Positions 11,037-22,623 of a stretch of 64,000 nt of DNA are shown here, in pieces. Made by a program: the position numbers and the translations under genes. Origin of the DNA: Diabrotica undecimpunctata (taxonomy: Eukaryota > Arthropoda > Insecta > Coleoptera > Chrysomelidae); contig NC_092808.1 in NCBI RefSeq assembly GCF_040954645.1, positions 118,150,049 through 118,214,048 on the forward strand, given 5' to 3'. Each line of letters starts with the position of its first letter. Position 1 is the stretch's first letter. Below the pieces are notes generated by a model, which made no database searches, had not been told where the DNA came from, and saw nothing but the letters and a program-made list of their open reading frames with translations.

Positions 11037-11230
11037 TATTTATGGGGACATATGAAGTCCTTAGTTTATGCCAATGAAATTAATACACGAGACGAACTTT
11101 GGAGATACATTCAAAATGCAGCTAATCTTATAAGGGGACAGAATAATATTTTTTTTAACATCCAAAAATCCCTTATAAAAAGAATTAGAAAAGGCATAGA
11201 AATCGGAGGAGACCATGTTAAAGTGTGTTT
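11037..11230 (+). pseudogene. Mariner-type transposase C-terminal tail
   Basis: The frame reads WGHMKSLVYANEINTRDELW, then RYIQNAANLIR and RKGIEIGGDHVKV. This is the region after the last catalytic residue in Tc1/mariner-superfamily transposases (the family pattern is LWG-LKS-VY, then R-CIE-GGHFE). Only the tail is present. Confidence 0.65.
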
Positions 11231-12629
11231 AGTTTTGATTTATCGTCAAAACGGAAACCTTACGTTAGTTGCAACTTTGTTTATTAGTTTGGTATTTGAT
11301 AGTGGAATTGTAAATAAAATAAATAAAATACTATTTCTTGTCTAAGATTATGCCTCTGTGTCAATTTTGATAGCAATTTATAAATATACAGGGAACCTAT
11401 TAGGGATATTGTACATACTTAATTCTCTTTAGTTTGGACTTTTGCAGTACTCTGATTTATGATACCAATATGTACTTTAGTGATATAAATTCATAAACAT
11501 TTTAGTTCAAGTGGAACGGAGTTAAGATATGAAAATAAATGCAAAATTAATTTGGTAGTATGTCATATATCTTTCAAACCTTTAAGTATAGGCATGTATA
11601 GGTATTCAGGATTGGAAACAGATTCAATTTCAATTTTCAGATCAACATTTTTTTTTGTTTAATTCTTTTACCAGTATTTCAGTTTATAACGATAAGAATA
11701 CCAAAGAGAATTGAAATACTATTATAAAAATAATACCTCAATCAACCATGGGAGCTTATCGTCTATGCTTCACCTAGCTCAGTAAAAAACAATCAACCCT
11801 GCTAAGGCTTTACAATAAATAAATTTGGCGATCCTTATGGTATCTATGGGTGATTGTGTGGCCTCCCAATTAGATGGTTAGGTCCTCCTGAGCTGCAGTT
11901 GTTCCATATTTGTGTGGCCTCCCAATTAAGTGGTTAGGTCCTCCAATAAAGTAAATAAATTCTCCAATAATATCACATAAAACCAATAAACTGGTGATAC
12001 ATCCAATAAATTCTTGAGTACGGCCAATAAACCCAAGAGAATTCTGCAGACCATAAAAATGAAACTTATTATAATTCGTACCTTCTTTTATAAATTTTAA
12101 TTATAGACAAAAAACATATCCCACTATGTCAGAAAAGCTGATTGACAGAAAGTAAGTGGGAGACTGAAATGAACTTAGCGCAGATATCATAGAATGTATG
12201 CCTATGGTAGAATTAGCTTTTATGTCAACATAGAACATAATATTTAGTCTACCGGTAGAAAGAGAGAGAAAGCAAATATTTATTGCGCCAACTACTTTTT
12301 GAAGAAAAAATAGTAAAAATGAAACTGGAGTAAAGGAATTAATAAATTAAAAAAGAAATTAAAATAAAATAATTATTTAAATATAAATTAATAAAGATGT
12401 GACGTTTATAACCTTACAAGTTTTTAACCAAAGTTGTAAAAATACGCAAATTGTTATAAAAATAATTTAGCACAATAAATGTAGTGTTGCGTAGAAAAAT
12501 TATAAAATTACATAAAATTCTTATCAATATTTAATTGGTGTTTCCAAAGACATAAATAAATAATTTTATCAAGTCATAATTAAGTAAAAATATTTTATTA
12601 TGATTAGAAATATACTTTGTAATTTTAAC
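11231..12629. repeat. Non-coding region with short direct repeats
   Basis: GTGGCCTCCCAATTA followed by TGGTTAGGTCCTCC occurs twice, near 11858 and 11914, about 56 bp apart. From 11940 to 12030 the word CCAATAAA is repeated irregularly. No open frame of note is present. Confidence 0.5.
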
Positions 12630-12631
12630 TA

Positions 12632-14233
12632 CACTCATGGACAAAAATATCGAATATTTTGGAATTTTCCAATTTTTTTTTTGTAGTCACTATTATTTCA
12701 AAATAATTTTAGATTACTGATATTACTCATATAGTAGGCTGATGTACTTAACTGGTTTAAAATATTTTGATGTTTATTTTGACGTTGATTCAGTGGTTAG
12801 TGTCATTCGTACATTTTATCATAAAAATCCTTCTTCACGTAAAGGAAAAATCATACCAATTGGGTTATTTTTAGTTTAATTTATTAAGTTTAATCAACTA
12901 TTGTTTTGATTTAGCTAAGTTTAAAACAAGTATCCCACCAATTCGACACTGCGATGAAGTCCAAGTAGCACATATTGTAATTTTGTACGAGGAAGGATAT
13001 GCACAAAAAGGTATCTCACGACGTCTCAACAGAACTGAATCTATAGTTTCGAATACTCTTAAAAGTTACCGCGAAACGGGAAATTTTGTAAGAAGGCCTG
13101 GTCAAGGACGCCCAAGGTGCACAACCGCAATTGATGACCGTTTTTTGGTTCTTAATTCTACACTAAATCGTTCATTGACATCGATGCACCTCAGAAATGA
13201 GCTACTAAATGTTAGACAAGTTAATGTGAGTTCACAAACAGTTAGACGAAGATCAAAAGAAGCAAACTTAAAGCCCAGACGCCCCGTCTAAGTTTCACGT
13301 CTTCTCCAAAATCATAAAGCTCGTCGTTTGGAATTTGCAAGAACACATATTTAGAGGAATATCTACAACTGGAAAAACGTTCTTTTCACTGATGAGACCA
13401 GAATCCTATTATGGAAGCCAGATGGTCAAAATTACATCTACAGAAGAGTTGGAGAACGATTCGCCAGCTGCAGTCTCGCCCAGACCGTTAGTTTTGGAGT
13501 TGATGGCATAATTCTTTGGGAAGGAATTAGTTGGGAGGTACGTACCGCACTTGTAGAAGTTATTGGACGGATGACTAGTGATTCTTACGTTTAAAACATC
13601 CTGCAAGATTATGTTTTATCATATGTTGGTTACATTGGATATGATAGATTCACGTTAATGCACGATAATGCTCGACCACATGCCGCTGCCATAGTGAGTA
13701 ATTATCTTGATGAGGTCCAAATTCGAATATTGGATTGGCCACCGTTTAGCTTGGATTTAAATCCAATAGAGGACATGTGGGATCACCTAAAACGCAGCAT
13801 ACAACAAAAAAATCCCGTTCCAAATACGATAGAGCTGCTTCGGCTTGCTGCAAAGGATCAATGGAATGCAATTTCCCAAGGATATGTCCAAAATTTACTT
13901 GCAAGCATGCTGAGAAAGATGCAAGCAGTTATAAGAGCTAGAGGGGGGAATACTCGTTACTGATCATGCACTTCTTTCAGTTAAAACGACTTGTTTAAGC
14001 AATTTAAATTATCCTTTAAGTTTAGAGTAAAATAACATTATTTACCTAATATTAAACATTTATTTTTTTCACAGTTTTTTCCGCATAAAAACTTAAAATT
14101 GTTCATTAAACATTGTTAAATAATACTAATAAATAACTCTATTTTACAATAAACGAGTTGATTGACCAGAATATATTTTGAAAAAACAAAAATTTGAAAA
14201 TTCCAAAATATTCGATATTTTTGTCCATGAGTG
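12632..14233 (+). mobile_element. Complete Tc1-like transposon with TA duplication
   Basis: The element is 1602 bp long. Its inverted repeats of about 40 bp begin CACTCATGGACAAAAATATC at 12632 and end with the exact inverse at 14233. TA dinucleotides flank both ends (12630-12631 and 14234-14235). Size, repeats and target site are standard for Tc1 elements. The transposase inside is interrupted by stops. Confidence 0.93.
12920..13963 (+). pseudogene. Tc1 transposase broken by three in-frame stops
   Basis: The DDE transposase reads in one single frame from about 12930 (PIRHCDEVQVAHIVILYEEG) to the stop after RARGGNTRY at 13961-13963. The paired helix-turn-helix region is followed by the GRPR-like RRPGQGRPR. 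Asp in LFTDETR, Asp in LMHDNARPH and Glu in DLNPIEDMW give a DD34E arrangement. The only damage is three stop codons near 13289, 13352 and 13592 and loss of an obvious ATG. No frameshift is present. The pattern suggests point-mutation decay of a fairly young copy. It cannot make a full transposase. Confidence 0.9.
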
Positions 14234-14235
14234 TA

Positions 14236-15600
14236 TTTGATAACTAGACAATATCTTTGTGGTCAAATGAATTATTACATTTTGATTATAAAGTAAATAA
14301 ATGGATATTTCTATACAATTTGAATTTTCTATAGTATTGCCTAATTTTATTTCTCTTGACGAAGCTCTCTATAAATCGCACTGGTCATATTTCTATTAAA
14401 CAATACGTCTGCGTCCATTTAAACGAATTCTATCTTATATTTTAATATAACCAAGGCCTAAATATTCTGGATAGTTCATTATAGGATCTGTTTTATAAAC
14501 TTTGCCTGCCAGTTTCGATATTCCAAACCTAACCGGAGCTCAAGATGTCCTTTCTAATTTGACTCTGCGATAAGTGGAACGTTTCTTAAAAGATGTGATG
14601 TATTCTTTAAATCTTTTAATTTTTAATTTATTTTCTTTTAACATACTAATGATACGCTACTGAGTGGACATGCATTTTTAATTTTTAAATTGCTTGTCGC
14701 TTACTTGAATAACCGTGACCAGTTCCAATTCGCGAATAAGGACTTTTGTAGAATTTAAACCCCTTCTTCACTGTGGGCATTTAGATTAAAAGCGTCCAAT
14801 TCGATACACTATGCTTTCTTTTTAGAAATTTTACTAAACTGATCTCAATGTGGTAAAAAGTTGGCTTATCCGCTAGCTAATAATTTTAGGAATTTGAGAA
14901 AGTTGGACGATATGTCACTGGTAATTTCTTAGGGAAGCTGGTAATTTCTTGAAGGAAACACAGACACTCGTGGTAGCGCGGTGTTCCAGGGCTGAAGACC
15001 TACATCCTCTCGCTATATAAGTCAATTTGATTTAACTGCAATAATCTTAGTGTATTTCTATTAAGAAATGTATAGTCGTAATACTTTCAAATCAGTCTCT
15101 AAATTAAATACCGATTTATTTATTCTTAGTAGCACTAATACAGTTGAATTAGTTATCACTTTCTTAGTAATTAGTTATAACTTTACTGATGTAAATTTTC
15201 GTTACTTTTGAATATTTGTAACGATTCGTTACTTTAAATATCAATACTAGGTACTTTATACTCTTTACTTTTGTATTTTTAGTCAACCGTTGGAGTACAA
15301 TATTGGCGACTTTAGTAATTAGTATTTAAAGAGCAATGGTAATAGTATTTGGTACTGGGATTTTATTAAACATAATACAAACTACTTTATTTTCACAAAA
15401 CAAAAGAAAAATACACAATAACATATAATCGACAAATCGAAAAAATTAAAATTGTTTAATTTTAGAAATCGTTATTACAATGCAAAAATAGTAGCTTTTC
15501 TTAATATTTTCATTTGTTTCATTAACGGTTTCATTTTCAACATATTGATAGTCTATAAGATGAACTAGTTCATCCTGAATTTGATTTTGAACTCGTTTTA
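14236..15600. other. Unassigned; possible hAT non-coding part
   Basis: There is no secure gene. The stretch at 15060-15350 repeats words such as GTAACGATTCGTTAC and GTAATTAGT, which resembles non-coding ends of hAT elements. It lies just downstream (in minus orientation) of the hAT remnant. Confidence 0.3.
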
Positions 15601-15639
15601 AATTGTCTTCGTTGCTGAATGCCTTTGTTTAAATCTCTT

Positions 15640-16060
15640 ATCCAAGAAAGAAGCTTTACCCAGTATAACATTATTTTCGACTCAAGCGACTCAATCGACT
15701 CAAGCAGAGAATTTATTACAGTTCTTCGTGCTTGACTAATACTTCATCTTTAATTCGTTCTAAAGACGAAGTAGTCCTTTTATAATAAGTATAACTTTGG
15801 ATTGGAGAGGCTTACTTGCTTTTCTGCGATAATTTCAACAGTAAAGACTGTAAAATATGGCAAAGTTCTTTTAATATCGTTCATTCTTCTTTATTTGGAA
15901 GATTATTAGGATTGAGCAAAGACCAAATGTTGCAGCCAGAGGTTACAATAATGTAACTCGTCTCTCAAACATATAGTATGTCGAGTTCCACCTTGTTGCC
16001 ACACTATTAATCAAGGTGGTTCCGTCAGGTTCCATTTGAATTTTAGTAGCTATAATTTTA
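15640..16060 (-). pseudogene. hAT transposase fragment
   Basis: The minus strand reads SVATRWNSTYYMFERRVTLL, the conserved TRWNSTYYM block of hAT transposases. After frameshifts come LAATFGLC, KVILIIKGL and related pieces of the same domain. Multiple stops mark it as dead. No 8-bp target duplication or ends were located. Confidence 0.7.
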
Positions 16061-16157
16061 AAAAATAAATAAAGAAACCTCTACCCATTTAGTTGAGTAT
16101 GGTATGGTTGAGTTTTTGGTATTGCTTTGTGTGATATTCTTCAGCACATTTTACGCA

Positions 16158-17937
16158 GTTATTATGTACTATGTGAAAAAAAACTGAAACAGGTTGATTT
16201 TTATTCTTAAATTGACAATTTACAGTATGAAAATATTATACACCTCCAGCACCCCCTTTGAATTATAAGCACCCCCTCGAAAATTTTAAATATTAATGGG
16301 GGTCGTATGGTACCTTGTTAGAAAGGGATTTTAATTTTCAGTTCAGCAATATAAAGTTTTTTAAGTTTGGTGCAATCATAACTGAGAAAATTGATTTTTA
16401 AGATGTAAAATTTTGATAATGTTTCTATCACAAAACTTTAGGTTGAATGAAGATAATAATGTCACATAATATTTAGAATGTATTTTTCAATGTACTTTAC
16501 AATTAAATTAAATGTTTAAAATGACCACCATTCACTTCTTAACAATATCCTAGGCGATTTTGGAATTCTCGTACATTTTGTACGACCTCGGGGGTTATTT
16601 TGTTAATTTCTTCCGTTATCCTAACTTTTAAATCAGCAATACAGCAATTGGTCTATTAAAGTATACTTTAGATTTTAAATAACCTCAAGAGGTAATCGAA
16701 AGGAGTCAAATCGGGGGATCTAGCCGGCCATTCGATCGTTCCACGTCTTCCACTCCACCTATTGAAAAAAAACGTCGTTTAAATAATTTCTAACTATACG
16801 TGCAAAATGTGGTGGAGCTCCGTCTTGTTGGTAGTAAATAGATCGATCTATCTCGTTTGGATGATTAACATCAAGAAAAAAATCTTTGTAATGTAGGCAC
16901 TAAAAAGTTAATCAAAAAATCTAGATAAACCTCACCATCAACTGCGCCCTCAAAAAAATAAGGACCAATAATTTTATTGTTAATGATACCAGCCCAAACG
17001 TTAACTTTTTAGAATATGGCGTGTGAGTTTCACACACTCAGTAAGGATTTTCTCTGCTCCAATATCTACAGTTCTGTTTGTTAACCGTTCCGTTTAAATG
17101 AAACGTCGCTTCATCAGAAAAAACTATTTTGTTTATGAACTGCAAATCTGTGTTCATTCTGTCCATCATTATTTCCCAGAATTCTTACCTTCTATCAGGA
17201 TCATCTTCATTTAACTCCTGAACCAACTGAACTTTGAAATGGTGATATTTTTTTTATGCAAAACTCTCAAAATAGATGATTTACTTACATCATTGACGGA
17301 GACAAGTTCTCGAGTTGTCTTACGCGGATTTTCCTCAATCTCTAGAAGTACATCTAACTTTTTTTCATCAGTAAATTTAACATTTCTACCTGGTTTTTTA
17401 CATGCCCATAATAAACGACACTTCTTTTCATTTTTGCTAACTGTAGACTGCGAAAATTGTTAACCAGGTTATTTATTATTAAACATTTCACAAACCTCCT
17501 TTTGAGTTCTTATTTTAATTAAAATGTTTATTTGAGTCTCGGACAAATGAGCCATAATTAAATTTAATACGCGCACAAATTATACTGACGTCTTTTAGTA
17601 ACTTTAAATACCTAAATGACAGCAGCATACTAGATTCATATCAATTGTTTATTTGGCTTTTTGACTAATATTTTATTATCTTCAAAGTTTTTTCCATAAT
17701 GTTTAGCAGAACAGATACGAAAATACCTGATTATTTCTAAAGTATATTTTAATATACCAGGCAATATAGCTGAACAGAGGACTAAAATCCCTTTCTAACA
17801 AGGTGCCACACGACCCCTTTATTATTTAAAATTTTCTAGGGGGTGCTGGAGGGGGATAATATTTTCATACTGTAAATTGCCAATTTAAGAATAAAAATCG
17901 ACCGGTTTCAGGTTTTTTTCACATAGTACATAATAAC
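16158..17937 (-). mobile_element. Tc1/mariner-superfamily element with long inverted repeats
   Basis: GTTATTATGTACTATGTG at 16158 is repeated in inverse at 17937. The match continues inward for roughly 170 bp with some substitutions and includes the segment around CTCCAGCACCCCC. Such long repeats are unusual for ordinary mariners. A transposase remnant on the minus strand fills the interior. The flanking duplication is unclear. Confidence 0.8.
16540..17560 (-). pseudogene. Transposase of the long-repeat element, frameshifted
   Basis: Starting at about 17553 the minus strand reads MAHLSETQINILIKIRTQKE. It continues with a helix-turn-helix region (KTTRELVSVNDVSKSSILRV), then a first catalytic block (FSDEATFHLNG), KVNVWAGI, YYQQDGAPPHFARIVRNYL with the second Asp, and finally GTIEWPA and LTPFDY-like pieces. 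These are hallmarks of insect transposases that RepBase-type libraries place in Tc1/mariner. The blocks fall in different frames with stops between, so the gene is inactive. Confidence 0.75.
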
Positions 17938-18838
17938 GCTAAAAATGAATTTATGCCATACATATGGACCGTATGGTATATTCCATAAGATAATACAAAT
18001 AGTAATTAAATCTTATTTTTTTAATTTTGAATCAAAAGAGAATAGATGCCACCTACTAAAAACAAAAAAGTTCCTTCAGAAATATGTAAATTTTTTGAAG
18101 AGAATGGAAACTCTATTTGTACTTGTAAATGTTCGTTAAAATCCGTACAGTCTAACTAAAGAATTCTAAAGTTTACAGTATTTTTACCTCGAAACAATTG
18201 ACTATATTGAATGTATTTATAAAATCTGAATTATCATCAAAAAATTGAAAACTATACAATTCTTCAAAACGGCAACGTTTTAGTTCACGTGGTAGAAAAC
18301 AAAGGTCGTTAACATGATAACGATTTACGTAATCAAGCAAGACATTTGACACGCTACCAACTTACCTGTGTATTAAGTTACTAAGACTTCCATTTAAATT
18401 AGATCCTATTCTCAGACTTAGTTAACGCTCCAACAATTTTACTTACAGTCGGAATTTCCCTAATAATATCCGTATTCTTGCATCGTCTGCAAATTAAAAA
18501 AGTATGTTCATGAGTTTTTAATTGACTTTAATTTTTCAAATGTGTCCTAATAAAAGACAATTATCCTTTTTAATTGTTAAATGAGAATTGGGACCGAATT
18601 TTGATTGTTTTAACTCATTTCGGCTTCGTGAAACAAATCTTTGCTAATTGTTATTGATAGCGTGGACCAATTTTCTTCGAAAGCCGTTAATAATTTGTAA
18701 TTTGGAGCAAGTAATAGACAATAAAGAAAATATGTGGCTTTTTTCTCTGGGCGTTAATTAATTTTTTCCGAGAAGATCAACAATTACATCATTTACACTA
18801 CAAGCCAAAATTCTGAAAACTACAAAACATTTAGTTTT
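17938..18838. other. Unassigned spacer
   Basis: No gene is supported. The minus strand around 18240-18520 has short patches that might be hAT-related, but this is too weak to call. Confidence 0.3.
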
Positions 18839-18973
18839 TTAAGGCGGTTACAGACAGAACTTCAAGCTTGTCCAGCAAGCTTGTTCAATCTTTTTGTACA
18901 GGTATGCACAATTTGCCTTTGGCAAACACACGCACACGCATGCTTAATAAAAATAGAGGTAGTTTAATAAAAT

Positions 18974-19426
18974 ATGTCGAGCTCAGACGACGGTGCGCTC
19001 GCTTTGGCCGCTTCTGTTCTTGAAAAGCGGCCTTCACTGTTCGTGAAAAAAAGAAAATCTCGAATAAAAAAGCTTGCGATATGGTGTAAAGAATGGTTGA
19101 TGAAAAGAAAAACCTATTCTCACATTAACTTACTAGGTGAGCTGAAAATATATCAGCGTGACTGGCACAATTATCTTAGAATTGATAAACAGACGTATTT
19201 AAACTTTTTGTCTCTTGTATCACCTTTGATTCAAAAGCAGGATACGATCATGAGAGAAGCCATAACACCACATGAAAGATAAACTGCAACGTTGCGATTT
19301 CTTGCGACCGGAAGGAGTTATGAAGACCTGAAGTATTCAACTCCTATTTCACCACAAGCATTAAGTTATATAGATCCTGAACCCTGCCATGTCTTTTACA
19401 ACCTACTAAGAAGCAGGCATTTGAAG
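18974..19426 (+). pseudogene. Harbinger transposase, N-terminal exon
   Basis: The frame starts MSSSDDGALALAAS. It runs through WCKEWLMKRKTYSHINLLGE and FLSLVSPLIQKQDTIMREAI to LRFLATGRSYEDLKYS, which is the N-terminal region of HARBI1-type transposases ahead of the first catalytic Asp. A TAA at 19280-19282 interrupts it once. The exon ends at 19426 before GTGAGT, a good splice donor. The catalytic exon has been lost or displaced by the LINE inserted just behind. The C-terminus survives near 22090. Confidence 0.85.
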
Positions 19427-19442
19427 GTGAGTAATAGGACTA

Positions 19443-21554
19443 ATAGGACATACCCATCTCAACTTTTGTAACTATTCATAAAATCACAAATGCTAAAGAT
19501 TGCAGTGACTATCGGACAATTGCATTAATGAGCCACACATTGAAAGCCTTCCTGAAAATCATACAGACCAGAATCCACATGAAATTAGAACAAGAAATAA
19601 GTGATTCACAGATGGGTTTTAGAATGGGTCTAGGAACTAGAGAAGCATTATTCGGAGTCAATGTTCTGACACAACGATGTCTGGATATGAATCAGGATAT
19701 ATATGCTTTCTTCATAGATTATAAAAAAGCTTTTGACAGAGTTCAACATGAAAAGCTTTTAAGTATTCTTAAGACTAAAAATAAAAGTGAAACTGGAACA
19801 AACCATGAAGTGGAAATATCCAGGAGTGGCTAGTATACCTGTTGAATACAAAGCACGTGGTGTTCGTGTGTATTAAGGTATAAAAAATGCTTATTAAAAG
19901 CTTAAAATTTTTTATTGTAAAGAAGATCTTTTCGGAATTAAATCATTCCATCATCAGTTTAATAAAAAGTTGTTAAAAACATTGTATGGCCACATAAAAA
20001 CATTGGAAGGACATCCGTGTTAAAAAATAATCCTCATGGTATTTATCAAGGTAAATGCAATAGACTATTAACTTGTTGATTATTAAAAACTGAAAATGGG
20101 GGCATCTTACATGACCCCCTGTAGCTGGTGAGGTTTTATCGACTTACATTACCTCTGATCTGTGCTGGAGTCTTGGGCTAACTCTGAGATAGCCCAAGAC
20201 TCCAGCACTATCTCAGAGTTAGCCCAAGACTCCAGCACAGATCAGAGGTAATGTAAGTCGATAAAACCTCACCAGCTACAGGGGGTCATGTAAGATGCCC
20301 CCATTTTCAGTTTTTAATAATCATGTTAACAGTCTATTGCATTTACCTTGATAAATACCATGAGGATTTAATACGGATGTCCTTCCAATGTTTTTATGTG
20401 GCCATACAATGTTTTTAACAACTTTTTATTAAACTGATGATGGAATGATTTAATTCCGAAAAGATCTTCTTTACAATAAAAAATTTTAAGCTTTTAATAA
20501 GCATTTTTTATACCTTAATACACACGAACACCACGTGCTTTGTATTCTTAAGACCAAAAACATAGATAGTAGAGATCTACAAATTATATCGAATCTGTAT
20601 CAAAATCAGAAAGCAAGAATAAGAGTCAAAGGAGAACTGACAGAGGAAGTAAGCATACTTTCACCACTCTTATTCAACGTCTACAGTGAAATGATATTTC
20701 AAGAAGCTTTATTGGATATTGTGGAAGGTATTTTGGTCAACGGAAATAGCATTAATAATATTAGATATGCGGACGATACGGTCATATTTGCAAGTGACAT
20801 GGAAGATCTACAGAACATAATACAACATGTATACAATGCATGTGAAAGGTAGGACTGCAAATGAATCTCAAGAAAACGAAATCAATGATATTCTCAAAAA
20901 AAAAACCACAAAATGTAGATAACCTGATCATCAATAATATAACGATCGAAAGAGTAACAACATATAAATATTTAGGAACGTGGCTAACCGAAGATGGAGA
21001 TCAAACAAAAGAAATCAGATCTAGAATAGAAATGGCAAGAAACACGTTCATAAAATTGAAGAACTTACTTTGCAATCGTAACCTTAATCTAGAGATCCGC
21101 ACAAGAATGCTACGCTGTTGTGTTTTTTCTACTTTACTATACGGCATGGAAGCGTGGACAATAGAACAGTCTGAAATCAAAAAATTTAACTCCTTTGAGA
21201 TGTGGTGCTACAGGAGTATCCACAGAATATCGTGGACTGAAAAAGTAACTAATATAGAGGTGTTACAAAGAATGAAGAAATAATGTGAAGTCATAAAAAC
21301 TGTTAAAATTTAAAATTAGAAGGATTCAATATCTGGGTCATATAATGAGGGCGAGAAGTACGTATTACTTAGGTTAATTATGCAAGGGAAGATACAAGGG
21401 AAGAGAAACCCAGGACGACGCAAAATATCCTGGCTAAGAAATTTGAAAGAGTGATTCGGTTGCAGATCATGAGAATTATTCAGAAGCGCGGCCAATAAAA
21501 TTAAAATAGCGATGATGATTTCCAACCTCCGATAGGAGAAGGAACCTGAAGAAG
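19443..21554 (+). mobile_element. LINE inserted in the Harbinger element
   Basis: This is a 5'-truncated non-LTR retrotransposon. AATAGGACTA at 19433-19442 and 21555-21564 looks like its target duplication. RT blocks appear in order: DCSDYRTIALMSHTLKAFLK, MGFRMGLGTREALFGV and FFIDYKKAFDRVQHEKLL. After an insertion of about 760 bp come LSPLLFNVYSE, INNIRYADDTVIFAS (the catalytic YADD), YKYLGTWLTEDGDQTKEIRS and the C-terminal GRRKISWL. A frameshift lies near 20855 and stops occur after 21280, so the copy is dead. Confidence 0.85.
19782..20541. mobile_element. Penelope-type palindromic insertion in the LINE
   Basis: The insert splits the RT gene between KTKN and its continuation. It is flanked by a 19-bp duplication that differs at one base (19763-19781 and 20542-20560). 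It consists of 62 bp of unique sequence followed by a palindrome: left arm 19844-20191, 17-bp loop 20192-20208, right arm 20209-20546. Arms differ by a few bases and small indels (near 20075/20325 and 20025/20365). Each arm carries CTGATGATGGAATG followed by ATTCCGAAAAG, a hammerhead-like core known from Penelope-like elements. Confidence 0.8.
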
Positions 21555-21564
21555 AATAGGACTA

Positions 21565-22607
21565 TTATAACTCGCGTTATTTATTAATTTTTTTACGAAG
21601 AGACGTAAGAAAATTCGATACATATAATGTATAATAATCTACATATTAGAAAATAACATTAGGCATCGCTAGAATTTTAAATATACCTAGAACGTGATTG
21701 GATTAGAATTGTCATTAGGTATTACTGAAGAAGGGGTTTCATAATATCCGGAGATTGAGGATTGAGGAAAAGTTGAGGAGAAGTAGTAGTAATGAGTATT
21801 TGAATGTTAAGGTGAAGGATAGATAATCTGTAGAATATCTATTGTTAGTTTCACCACGAATACAATCGCGAAAAGACAAAATTCGGAGAATTGTCAATTT
21901 AGTTATGTCAAATTGAGGAAATAGTAAAAGCAACTTGTGATTTACACATTATTTAATGTCGACAGTAAACCAAACTTATGATTCACACGACTCTTTTCAC
22001 TTGAAGGACATAGAGAGTGGTATGATTCGCACTGGCTTGACCTTTTAAACTTCTAACATGGCATCATTACAAAGGGCTCATATGACAGGAAATACGCACG
22101 CCATTTAATGCTAAAGAGGTTAGAGAAGAATTCATGAATTACTTTTCCAATGAAGGAGCAGTACCTTGGCAACAAAAGCTTATACAATAATGAAATATGG
22201 TATGTTAAGTATGTGTTGACTTTTTATGAAAATAAAGGTGAAATGTGTAATTACTAATGACTAATTCAATTTATGCGAATAACTACTTATGTACAAATAT
22301 GAAAAAAAAAAAAAAAATTAAAACTCACCCCCGTCTCATTCAAGTTAGACAATGATTGTCTATTTGTCACTTGATCTCGTAAAAAGTGAAAGAGGTGGTA
22401 GTACCAAAGTGTGGGCTCATAACGTTCATTTGCACCCATTCCAGAGTGATCCGCATCTTCAACTTTTTCTTTTCTCTTTTATAATTAGTCCGAAACCAGT
22501 TTATTTTTTAACAATTTCCTTGTCGTCATTACCCCTCCTTTCGACGGGTGACTTTCTTGTGACACCAATCCACGGGTGAAGTCTATCAGAACCAAATTTT
22601 AAACACT
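21565..22607 (+). other. Harbinger interior with transposase C-terminus
   Basis: Most of this stretch is decayed. Near 22090-22190 the + strand reads QEIRTPFNAKEVREEFMNYF, then SNEGAVPWQQKLIQ and a stop. This is the conserved C-terminus of PIF/Harbinger transposases (a VRE-F--YF-GAVPWQ pattern). The frame upstream is broken. An A-rich run lies at 22300-22318. Confidence 0.6.
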
Positions 22608-22623
22608 GTTTTTCTCATTAAAA

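Noticed and set aside
22352..22579. 75-codon + strand frame before the second LINE
   Set aside because: Pyrimidine-rich sequence without motif; not supported as a gene.
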